In this document: in pieces, positions 1 to 4,835 of the stretch
Position numbering within the stretch: the stretch's first letter is position 1
Layout of the letters: the number at the start of each line of letters is the position of its first letter
Assembly (NCBI GenBank): GCA_021815525.1
Contig: JAKAGN010000178.1
Coordinates: forward strand, 1-6,090
Length of the DNA stretch: 6,090 bases
From: Deltaproteobacteria bacterium
Lineage (GTDB): Bacteria; Desulfobacterota; Desulfobacteria; Desulfobacterales; Desulfatibacillaceae
Reading direction: 5' to 3'
The notes under the pieces: generated by a model
Told to the model about the DNA's origin: nothing
What the model saw: the letters and a program-made list of their open reading frames with translations, nothing else
Databases searched by the model: none
Made by a program: the position numbers and the translations under genes

Positions 1-266
1 AACTCCCGGCAGGGTATGCCGGAAGGCTCCCCGGCCTTTTCCACGCGGCGGATAAGGCCGTCCTGGATGACGAGGGACGCGTTTTTCCGCACCACGCCCC
101 GGCGGGCGTCCACCACGTGGCAGCCGGAAAGGCGCAGCGCGTGGGCGGAATCGGCGCAATCGGGCGGGGATGGAAGGGCCCGCTCCGCCGAAAAGCCGTC
201 CGCGGCCGCGGCCAGGAGGGATGAGACCGCCCTGCGAAAACCTTCGGCGACGCCTTTCAATGCCAT
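1..266 (-). CDS. Amidohydrolase-like protein, N-terminal fragment (runs off the window)
   Basis: Eighty-eight codons read leftwards from an ATG at 264-266 and stay open to the window edge, so this is a 5' fragment. A GGAG about nine bases upstream of the ATG supports the start. Residues 1-43 are Ala-rich and undiagnostic. Residues 44-75 (LRLSGCHVVDARRG, then VVRKNASLVIQDGLIRRV) match the N-terminal beta-sandwich strand pattern of metal-dependent amidohydrolases (imidazolonepropionase, dihydroorotase and adenine deaminase type), where a 'VIDxxxG...ADVxIxDGRI' motif precedes the HxH metal site. The HxH motif would lie beyond the window, so neither catalytic competence nor substrate can be judged. 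The roughly 43 residues before the first strand are longer than usual and could include a misplaced start. It is divergent from the ferredoxin gene. The family call is inference from one motif. Confidence 0.6.
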   Translation of the reverse strand, partial: MALKGVAEGFRRAVSSLLAAAADGFSAERALPSPPDCADSAHALRLSGCHVVDARRGVVRKNASLVIQDGLIRRVEKAGEPSGIPCRE

Positions 267-334
267 GATTTCGATCTCCCGGGTCTTTGCCCGCGTTTTG
301 GGGGGATGAAATTGAAAACAGAATTGCGCACACT

Positions 335-344
335 TGTAATTACA
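335..344. promoter_or_regulatory. Perfect 10-bp palindrome, possible operator
   Basis: TGTAATTACA is a perfect palindrome lying just downstream of the predicted start of transcription of the leftward gene. That is a typical place for a repressor site. No regulator is identifiable, and a 10-bp palindrome in AT-rich DNA can occur by chance. Confidence 0.25.
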
Positions 345-354
345 TTTGAGAAAA

Positions 355-383
355 CATTTATCCGCATTTTTGTCCCAAGTCAA
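355..383 (-). promoter_or_regulatory. Candidate sigma70-type promoter for the amidohydrolase-like gene
   Basis: On the minus strand, TTGACT (378-383) is separated by exactly 17 bases from TAAATG (355-360). The -35 matches the consensus at five of six positions and the -10 at three of six; an overlapping GATAAA with a shorter spacer matches at four. Transcription would begin near 348 and leave a leader of about 80 bases before the ATG at 266. The surrounding DNA is clearly more AT-rich than the flanking genes. Confidence 0.45.
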
Positions 384-449
384 GGAAATTTCACCGTCAT
401 TTTTAAGGATGGATTTTTCCGCATGCCGGGATTCAAAATTTCGATCAGC

Positions 450-478
450 TTGACCCAAAACGAGCTTCACGGTAGGCT
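450..478 (+). promoter_or_regulatory. Weak candidate promoter for the ferredoxin gene
   Basis: TTGACC (450-455, five of six matches to the -35 consensus) is followed after 17 bases by TAGGCT (473-478, three of six matches to the -10). Transcription would start near 485, about 90 bases before the ferredoxin ATG. The poor -10 makes this tentative. Confidence 0.25.
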
Positions 479-577
479 GCATATAGGGGACTGGGGCATT
501 AACGGGGCCCGGTGTCGCGGCGGGATCAGGTCCTTGAATGCATTCTGAACGAAATTGGACAAAAGGGGAAAGAGCGC

Positions 578-772
578 ATGGCCAGGACGGTTTTCATCGA
601 AACTTCGGAGTGCGTGGGCTGCGAAAGCTGCGTGGAGCTTTGCCCGGATGTTTTTCAGATGGACGATGACTCCGGGAAATCCAAGGTGATCCTTCCCTCC
701 GGCGGCCCCGAGGACTGCATCCAAGAGGCCATCGAAACCTGCCCGGTGGAATGCATCCATTGGAAGGATTGA
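578..772 (+). CDS. [4Fe-4S] ferredoxin, 64 residues
   Basis: A small soluble, acidic electron carrier, presumably cytoplasmic, serving low-potential redox enzymes. Residues 12-23 carry CxxCxxCxxxCP (Cys12, 15, 18, 22); the C-terminal part has Cys47, then CPVEC (Cys55, 59) and IHW. By analogy with single-cluster ferredoxins of Thermotoga maritima and Desulfovibrio (recalled), Cys12, 15, 18 and 55 should bind one [4Fe-4S] cluster, and Cys22 and Cys47 are placed to form the known disulfide. Cys59 is an extra cysteine also seen in Desulfovibrio ferredoxin I. The full-length fold is present. I chose the ATG at 578 because AAAGGGGA precedes it and 'MARTVFIET' matches family N-termini; an in-frame GTG at 512 would add 22 atypical residues. 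It stands alone and converges on rlmD; its redox partner is not in the window. Confidence 0.93.
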   Translation: MARTVFIETSECVGCESCVELCPDVFQMDDDSGKSKVILPSGGPEDCIQEAIETCPVECIHWKD

Positions 773-841
773 TTTCGGGCCTAATTCTTCAATATATCTT
801 TTTCAAGCTTACCACCCTTCCATTTTCCTGCATATCATCCG

Positions 842-2251
842 TCACAAATCCTTGCGGGTCAGGCGCGCGACGCACTCCACGTGGAAGGTGTGGGGGAACA
901 TGTCGATGGGCTGGACCCTGTCCACCCGGTAGACGTGGGAGAGGATGACAAGGTCCCGGGCCAGGGTGGCGGGGTTGCAGGAAACGTAAACGATGACGGG
1001 CGGGGCCATCTCGCAAAGGCGCGCGGCCGCGTCCGGGTGCATGCCCGAGCGGGGCGGATCGGTGACCACCACGTCCGGCGTAAAACCGATGCCGTTTAGG
1101 GCGTCGCGGCTGTCGGCCGCCTCGAAGCGGCAGTTTTTAACCCCGTTCCGGGCCGCGTTCTTGCGGGCGTCGAGGATCGCGTCGGTCACAAGCTCCACGC
1201 CCAGGACCTCACGCGCACGCCCCGCGAGCCAAAGGGAGATGGTGCCTGTGCCGCAGTAGAGGTCCAGCACCCGCTCGCTTCCCGTCAAGCCCGCGAACTC
1301 CGCGGCCGTGTCGTAGAGACGCTCCGCCTGCTCGGGGTTGGTCTGGAAGAAGGAGTTGGCGGAGATGTCGAAGCTGAATCGCCCAAGGCGGTCGGAAAGC
1401 GCGGGCGCGCCGTAAAGCACCGTTTCCTTGCCGCCCGATGAAATCTGGGCCCGCTTGGCGGTGACGTTTCCAACCACCGAGGCCACCTCCGGGAAGCGCT
1501 CTGAAAGCTCCTGCGCCAGCGGCGCGAGGACGTCGGGCCGGTCCTGGGAGGTCACGATGTTCACCATGAACTTGCCGAAGGCCCGCGACCGGCGCATCAT
1601 CAAAAAGCGCCAGAAGCCCTCGTGGCTTTTTAGCCCGTAAGCGGGAAGCCCCGAGGCCGCCATCCGCTCCTTCAGGAACTTTAAGATGAGGTTTCCCGTC
1701 TCGTGCTGCAAAAGGCAGGCGTCCACGTCCAGGACCTTGTCGAAGGTGCCCGGAACGTGCAGCCCGCAGGCGAAATCCTGGCCCTCGGGCCGCCCTTCCC
1801 CGCCCTGGGACGCCAGGTCCTTTGGGAGGAGCCAGCGGCGGTCGGCGCAGGAGAACTCCATCTTGTTGCGGTAGCCGAAAATTTGTGGCGAGGCGAAGGC
1901 ATCCTCGACCGGGACGTCCGTAAGGCCCGCGATGTGCTGCAAGGACTCCCGCACGTGCTCGGCCTTGTAGTGAAGCTGGCGCTCGTAGGCAATGTGCTGC
2001 CACTTGCAGCCGCCGCAGTGGCCGGCGTAGGGGCAGGGAGGGGCGACGCGCTCCGGCGAGGGCGAAAGAAGCTCCGTCACCCTGGCCTTTGCCCAGTCCT
2101 TCTTTTTCCGGGTTATGAGCGCCCTCACCCGGTCCCCGGGCACCGCGCCCTCGATAAAGACCGCCATGCCGTCCACGCGCGAGAGGCCGTCCCCGCCGAA
2201 GACGGTTTTCTCCACCACAAGCTCCAGAATTTCACCTTTTTTGACGCTCAT
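842..2251 (-). CDS. rlmD: 23S rRNA (uracil-5-)-methyltransferase, RlmD/RumA family
   Basis: A 469-residue SAM-dependent enzyme that methylates C5 of a uridine in rRNA. Residues 4-62 form the N-terminal TRAM RNA-binding domain (GEILELVVEK...GDGLSR). The iron-sulfur site is C73-x5-C79-x2-C82 plus Cys179, as in E. coli RumA. The C-terminal methyltransferase domain shows FFQTN (301-305), the SAM loop LDLYCGTGT (329-337), DPPRSG (398-403), the catalytic nucleophile Cys425 in VSCNPATLARD, and the general-base Glu459 in HVEC. All catalytic residues are present. U1939 is the likely target by family, but in many bacteria one enzyme also modifies U747, so site specificity is inferred. I chose the ATG at 2251 (GGA eight bases upstream); an ATG at 2260 and a TTG at 2290 are in frame. 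It is divergent from the hydrolase and convergent with the ferredoxin. Confidence 0.93.
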   Translation of the reverse strand: MSVKKGEILELVVEKTVFGGDGLSRVDGMAVFIEGAVPGDRVRALITRKKKDWAKARVTELLSPSPERVAPPCPYAGHCGGCKWQHIAYERQLHYKAEHVRESLQHIAGLTDVPVEDAFASPQIFGYRNKMEFSCADRRWLLPKDLASQGGEGRPEGQDFACGLHVPGTFDKVLDVDACLLQHETGNLILKFLKERMAASGLPAYGLKSHEGFWRFLMMRRSRAFGKFMVNIVTSQDRPDVLAPLAQELSERFPEVASVVGNVTAKRAQISSGGKETVLYGAPALSDRLGRFSFDISANSFFQTNPEQAERLYDTAAEFAGLTGSERVLDLYCGTGTISLWLAGRAREVLGVELVTDAILDARKNAARNGVKNCRFEAADSRDALNGIGFTPDVVVTDPPRSGMHPDAAARLCEMAPPVIVYVSCNPATLARDLVILSHVYRVDRVQPIDMFPHTFHVECVARLTRKDL

Positions 2252-2294
2252 CCTTGCCATCCAGTCACCGGTTCTTGCTCCGGCGCGCAAGCCT

Positions 2295-2301
2295 TATTAT
2301 G
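2295..2301. promoter_or_regulatory. Overlapping divergent -10 elements between rlmD and the hydrolase gene
   Basis: The plus strand reads TATTAT at 2295-2300 and the minus strand reads CATAAT at 2301-2296; each matches TATAAT at five of six positions. The leftward element would start transcription near 2289, about 38 bases before the rlmD ATG. The rightward one would start it within a few bases of the hydrolase ATG at 2309. No convincing -35 is seen in either direction, so this rests on one short AT-rich motif. Confidence 0.3.
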
Positions 2302-2308
2302 ATGAAGC

Positions 2309-3055
2309 ATGAACCGCAAAAATCCCGAACAAATTGAAATCCCCGTGGACGGGCTCGCGCTCTCCGCGACCCTGCACCTTCCCGAAAGCCCCAGGCCGCC
2401 CCTCGTGATGGGCTGCCACGGGCTTTTCGCGGACGCGGAATCCCCCAAGCAGAAGGCCCTGGCCGGGGCGCTTACGCGCGCCGGGATCGCCTTCCTGCGC
2501 CTCGACCACCGGGGATGCGGAAGAAGCGGAGGATCGTTTAGGGAGCTGACCACCTTCGCGGCTCGTCTCCGGGACCTGGCCGCCGCCCGGCGCCTCATGG
2601 AAGCGCGGGGTGACTTAAGCGGCGCTGTAGGCCTTTTCGGGAGCAGCATGGGCGGCGCGGTATGCCTGGCCCAGGCCCTGGCCCGGCCGGTGGCCGCCAT
2701 CGCAGTCTACGCGGCCCCGGCCTTCGCTGAGCAGCTTTTCGCGGTGCTCAAGGCGGCCGGGGACGACAAGCGCCTGCCCGCCGCCTTCTTCCGGCCGGAA
2801 AATTCCTTTCAACTGCCCGATGGGCCGCTCGCCCCGGGGCCGCTTCTGGTGCTTCACGGCGGGGACGACCGGGTGGTGCCGGTCTCCCACGGCTTGGAGA
2901 TACACCGGCGGGCGGTTGAACCCAAGCGCCTCGTCATTTTCCCGGGCGGCGACCACCCCTTGAGCGAGCCCGGCCACCAGGCCCTGTTCCTCGCGGAGGT
3001 TACGGAATTTTTCGTCCGCCACCTCCTCGATAAAAACGGCGGAAGTGGAAATTGA
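2309..3055 (+). CDS. Alpha/beta hydrolase (S33/dienelactone-hydrolase-like serine hydrolase)
   Basis: A 248-residue serine hydrolase, presumably cytoplasmic as no signal peptide or membrane segment is visible. The fold is laid out in order: strand and oxyanion region PLVMGCHGLF (31-40), the LDHRGCGRSGG turn (65-75), the nucleophile elbow G111-S-S113-M-G115 with Ser113, the acid in HGGDDRVVP (Asp187), and the histidine in GGDH (His216). The triad is therefore complete. The length suits a minimal hydrolase with a small cap (about 137-170). The substrate cannot be predicted; esterase, thioesterase or acyl-peptide activity is possible. The ATG at 2309 has only a weak Shine-Dalgarno (GATGAAG), and a -10-like TATTAT sits nine bases ahead, so the message may have almost no leader. 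It starts 57 bp from the divergent rlmD. The gene ends two bases before a large hairpin. Confidence 0.88.
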   Translation: MNRKNPEQIEIPVDGLALSATLHLPESPRPPLVMGCHGLFADAESPKQKALAGALTRAGIAFLRLDHRGCGRSGGSFRELTTFAARLRDLAAARRLMEARGDLSGAVGLFGSSMGGAVCLAQALARPVAAIAVYAAPAFAEQLFAVLKAAGDDKRLPAAFFRPENSFQLPDGPLAPGPLLVLHGGDDRVVPVSHGLEIHRRAVEPKRLVIFPGGDHPLSEPGHQALFLAEVTEFFVRHLLDKNGGSGN

Positions 3056-3056
3056 A

Positions 3057-3104
3057 GGGGAGGGTTCGAGAACCTTATGAAGAACAGGTTCTTCCACCCT
3101 CCCC
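3057..3104 (+). terminator. Large hairpin after the hydrolase gene, probable terminator without a U tract
   Basis: The outer stem GGGGAGGGT (3057-3065) pairs perfectly with ACCCTCCCC (3096-3104). After a two-base mismatch on each side, a G-U pair and AGAACCT (3069-3075) pair with AGGTTCT (3086-3092) around a 10-base loop. It begins two bases after the hydrolase stop, as expected for an end-of-transcript structure. No run of T follows on either strand, so it may terminate weakly or act mainly as a 3'-end stabiliser. Confidence 0.5.
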
Positions 3105-3152
3105 CATGAACGGCCGGAAACACCTTGAATCCTTGAAGGCGCACCTTTTCAG

Positions 3153-3171
3153 TCACACCGCGCAGGTGTGA
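3153..3171 (-). terminator. Hairpin directly after the aminotransferase stop codon
   Basis: TCACACC (3153-3159) and GGTGTGA (3165-3171) form a perfect 7-bp stem with a 5-base loop, starting at the base next to the aminotransferase stop codon (3172-3174). On the minus strand it is followed by CTGAAAAGG rather than a T run, so it is not a canonical intrinsic terminator. It could be a transcript-end structure or, less likely, a protein-binding site. Confidence 0.4.
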
Positions 3172-4383
3172 TCAGGCCGCCGGCTTCCAGGAAAGAAGCG
3201 CGGCTATGATCTTATTCTGCTCGCCGGCTTCCAGGTAGGGGTGCATGGGAACCGAGAACACGCGGTCGCACACGTCGTCGGAAACCGGAAAGTCGCCGGC
3301 CTTGTACCCCAGGTGCGCGAAGGCGTCCTGGCGGTGCAGGGGCTTGGGATAGTAGATGGCCGTGGGGATGCCCTGGTCCTTCAGGTGCGCCAGCACCTGG
3401 TCCCGCTGGCCCGCCTTTTTCACCGCGAGGGTGTACTGGGCCCAGACCGAGCGGTAGCCGGCGGGAACCGTGGGCACCACGTAGAGCCCCGATGCGGCGA
3501 CGCCTTCGGCGTAGCGCTTGGCCACGGCCTGGCGGCGCTCCACCTCGTCCGGGAAGACCAGGAACTTCGAGAGCAGGATCGCGGCCTGAAGGGTGTCCAG
3601 CCGGCCGTTGATGCCGATCCGCACGTTGTCGTACTTGTGCCCGCCCTGGCCGTGCACCCGGATGGAGCGCATGATCTCGGTAAGATTCAGATCGTCGGTG
3701 AAGACCATGCCGCCGTCGCCGTAGCAGCCGAGCGGCTTGGCCGGGAAAAAGGAGGTGCAGCCCACCTTTGCTAGCGAGCAGGCCTTCCTGCCCTTGTACT
3801 CGCCGCCGAAGGACTGTGCGCCGTCCTCGATGACCACAAGGCCGTGGCGCGCGGCCACGGCGTTTATGGCGTCGTAGTCGGCGGGAAGGCCGAAGAGGTC
3901 CACCGCGATCACGGCCTTGGGCTTCACCGGGCAGGCCCCGCCCATCCAGGCCACCTTGTCGCCTTTGCCGGGCTTGCAGGGAGCCGGGAGCGGGTGCTTC
4001 GCCGGGTCCCCGGACGCCAGGGCCGAAATGGCCGTTTCGAGCGCTTCGGGCGACATGTTGTAGGTGACGGGGTCCACGTCCACGAAAACCGGCACCGCGC
4101 CCAGAAGGCTCACCACCTCGGCCGTGGCGATGAAGGTGAAGGGCGTGGTGAAAACCGCGTCCCCGGGCCCCACCCCCATTGCCATGAGGGCCAGGAGAAG
4201 CGCGTCGGTGCCGGAGCTGCACGCCACTGCGTGGTCGGTCCCCACGTAGGCCGAAAGCTCCTTTTCAAGCTCCTTCACCTCCGGGCCCTGGATGTAGGCG
4301 CCGTGGTCGAGGACCTTTTTCATGCGCGCCGTCACGTCGTTTACGATTCTCTTCTGCTGAGCCGCGAGATCGATGAATTGCAT
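3172..4383 (-). CDS. WbpE-like sugar-nucleotide aminotransferase (DegT/DnrJ/EryC1/StrS family)
   Basis: A 403-residue PLP enzyme that transaminates a keto sugar on a nucleotide carrier, normally for O-antigen, capsule or other surface glycans. Visible motifs: FIDLAAQ (3-9), GPEVKELE (33-40), the phosphate-binding CSSGTDAL (55-62), VIEDGAQSF (184-192) with Asp187 for the pyridine nitrogen, and SFFPAKPLGCYGDGG (211-225) with PLP lysine Lys216. RLDTLQAAIL (261-270) and SVPMHPYL (377-384) also resemble Pseudomonas WbpE (recalled), which aminates UDP-2-acetamido-3-keto-glucuronate. Residues 122-155 form an insertion of about 30 residues absent from WbpE. I chose the ATG at 4383 because the family starts at 'FIDL' and purine-rich GGAGGG and GAGAGG lie upstream; a GTG at 4446 would begin inside a palindromic repeat. 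No other sugar-pathway gene is in the window, so the exact substrate is open. Confidence 0.92.
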   Translation of the reverse strand: MQFIDLAAQQKRIVNDVTARMKKVLDHGAYIQGPEVKELEKELSAYVGTDHAVACSSGTDALLLALMAMGVGPGDAVFTTPFTFIATAEVVSLLGAVPVFVDVDPVTYNMSPEALETAISALASGDPAKHPLPAPCKPGKGDKVAWMGGACPVKPKAVIAVDLFGLPADYDAINAVAARHGLVVIEDGAQSFGGEYKGRKACSLAKVGCTSFFPAKPLGCYGDGGMVFTDDLNLTEIMRSIRVHGQGGHKYDNVRIGINGRLDTLQAAILLSKFLVFPDEVERRQAVAKRYAEGVAASGLYVVPTVPAGYRSVWAQYTLAVKKAGQRDQVLAHLKDQGIPTAIYYPKPLHRQDAFAHLGYKAGDFPVSDDVCDRVFSVPMHPYLEAGEQNKIIAALLSWKPAA

Positions 4384-4404
4384 GGCCTCTCTCTTCCCTC
4401 CGAG

Positions 4405-4544
4405 GATTTTTACCAGGCCGTCGAAAAACGCGATCTTAAGTGTCACGCCTTAAAGCCAATTTCGGTCACGTACGAAAAGTACGCTCCCTTATTGGCTTTT
4501 CGCGTTCCTTGCAGCTCATCGTTTTTCATCGGCCTGGCCAAATC
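4405..4544. repeat. 140-bp imperfect palindrome (MITE- or REP-like intergenic element)
   Basis: Paired arms share one centre near 4475. CCAGGCCG (4413-4420) pairs with CGGCCTGG (4530-4537). GAAAAACG (4423-4430) pairs with CGTTTTTC (4520-4527). ACGC (4445-4448) pairs with GCGT (4502-4505). AAAGCCAAT (4452-4460) pairs with ATTGGCTTT (4491-4499). CGTAC (4469-4473) pairs with GTACG (4479-4483) around GAAAA. The ends GATTT (4405-4409) and AAATC (4540-4544) also match. As RNA it would fold into one long interrupted hairpin. It lies 21 bp upstream of the aminotransferase ATG, probably in that gene's leader. No transposase is present. A dispersed non-coding element is the likeliest reading, but copy number cannot be seen here. 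Confidence 0.7.
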
Positions 4545-4592
4545 GAGTTTTTAAGTTTGCTGTTACACGTCAGCGGGCGGGAATGGTCGCAC

Positions 4593-4608
4593 ACCCGAAT
4601 TTTCGGGT
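4593..4608. repeat. Short perfect inverted repeat
   Basis: ACCCGAA (4593-4599) and TTCGGGT (4602-4608) are perfect inverted copies two bases apart. The site lies between the large palindrome and the purH promoter region. It could be an operator or a small hairpin; no T run follows on either strand, which argues against a terminator. Confidence 0.35.
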
Positions 4609-4677
4609 CAAGGGGAAACATTCGTTCCGGCCGCATGGTCGGACGCGCGCCCTTTCCGGGGCTCGCCGCCGGAAGCG

Positions 4678-4704
4678 TTGACGGCGGGCCGAAAAGAAGA
4701 TAAT
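4678..4704 (+). promoter_or_regulatory. Candidate promoter for purH
   Basis: TTGACG (4678-4683) and GATAAT (4699-4704) each match the sigma70 consensus at five of six positions, separated by 15 bases, which is shorter than the optimal 17. Transcription would begin near 4711 and produce a leader of about 125 bases that starts with a small hairpin, GCATC-TTC-GATGC (4711-4723), and contains the terminator at 4785-4811. Confidence 0.4.
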
Positions 4705-4784
4705 AGAATGGCATCTTCGATGCTTCCCTGGCTTTTAGACATTTTTGTAGACAACTTTTGCGCCGGACTTTTTTACGATCATCG

Positions 4785-4811
4785 ACGGATGCGCTACCCA
4801 TCCGTTTTTTT
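4785..4811 (+). terminator. Intrinsic terminator in the purH leader, possible attenuator
   Basis: ACGGATG (4785-4791) and CATCCGT (4799-4805) form a 7-bp stem around the loop CGCTACC, and the hairpin runs into seven consecutive T (4805-4811). This is a canonical rho-independent terminator on the plus strand, yet it lies 24 bases before the purH ATG with no called gene upstream of it on this strand. It therefore probably acts on the purH transcript itself. GCATC (4711-4715) could pair either with GATGC at 4719-4723 or with GATGC at 4788-4792 inside the terminator arm, but five base pairs is weak evidence for an antiterminator. Confidence 0.6.
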
Positions 4812-4824
4812 AGTCCTCACTATC

Positions 4825-4831
4825 AAGGGGG
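4825..4831 (+). promoter_or_regulatory. Strong ribosome binding site that fixes the purH start
   Basis: AAGGGGG lies four bases before the ATG at 4836. It decides against the in-frame TTG at 4758, whose extra 26 residues would be encoded across the terminator hairpin and have no counterpart in the family. Confidence 0.75.
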
Positions 4832-4835
4832 TTTC

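Larger units (their letters stand above)
267..577. other. Divergent intergenic region between the amidohydrolase-like gene and the ferredoxin
   Basis: This 311-bp gap is AT-richer than its surroundings, especially 300-470. It holds the leftward promoter (355-383), the palindrome (335-344) and a weaker rightward candidate promoter (450-478). An 80-codon open frame at 306-548 has no recognisable motif and overlaps these sites, so I do not call it a gene. No RNA gene or repeat is visible. Confidence 0.5.
4384..4835. other. Divergent intergenic region between the aminotransferase gene and purH
   Basis: This 452-bp gap separates the two divergent starts. It holds, in order, the 140-bp palindrome (4405-4544), an inverted repeat (4593-4608), a GC-rich stretch (about 4625-4690) in which I recognise nothing, a candidate rightward promoter (4678-4704), and an AT-rich leader ending in an intrinsic terminator (4785-4811) and a strong ribosome site (4825-4831). 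A minus-strand open frame at 4526-4801 and a plus-strand one at 4440-4703 carry no recognisable motif and are not called. I could not place a convincing promoter for the aminotransferase gene. Confidence 0.6.

Noticed and set aside
306..548. Plus-strand open frame of 80 codons in the intergenic region
   Set aside because: It has no recognisable motif and its composition looks like translated AT-rich intergenic DNA. It overlaps the promoter for the leftward gene and the palindrome, and ends inside the ferredoxin leader.
512..577. N-terminal extension of the ferredoxin from an in-frame GTG
   Set aside because: It adds 22 residues not found in this ferredoxin type, while the ATG at 578 has a good ribosome site and a family-typical N-terminus.
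761..826. Inverted repeat TGGAAGG (761-767) and CCTTCCA (816-822) followed by TTTT as a terminator for the ferredoxin
   Set aside because: The arms are only 7 bp and 48 bases apart, too far for an efficient intrinsic terminator.
1209..2003. Long Arg/Gly/Ala-rich open frame inside rlmD
   Set aside because: It is on the same strand in another frame of a well-supported gene; long open frames in shifted frames are common in GC-rich coding DNA.
2252..2290. Longer rlmD starts (TTG at 2290, ATG at 2260)
   Set aside because: The extension precedes the TRAM domain and has no family counterpart. A usable GGA at proper distance precedes the ATG at 2251. The ATG at 2260 cannot be excluded.
1703..2302. 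199-codon plus-strand open frame antisense to rlmD
   Set aside because: It is antisense to a gene with every catalytic motif intact, has no recognisable domain, and is explained by high GC at third codon positions.
4384..4446. N-terminal extension of the aminotransferase from a GTG at 4446
   Set aside because: The extra 21 residues are encoded by one arm of the palindrome, and the family begins at the FIDL motif right after the ATG at 4383.
3212..4554. Long open frames in other frames over the aminotransferase gene (3212-4222 minus, 3844-4554 plus)
   Set aside because: They are low-complexity Arg/Gly/His-rich translations of shifted frames with no motif; the DegT frame explains the sequence.
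4736..4753. Direct repeat TAGACA (4736-4741 and 4748-4753) as a regulator site in the purH leader
   Set aside because: Six bases in AT-rich DNA is easily chance, and it does not resemble the PurR box that I know.
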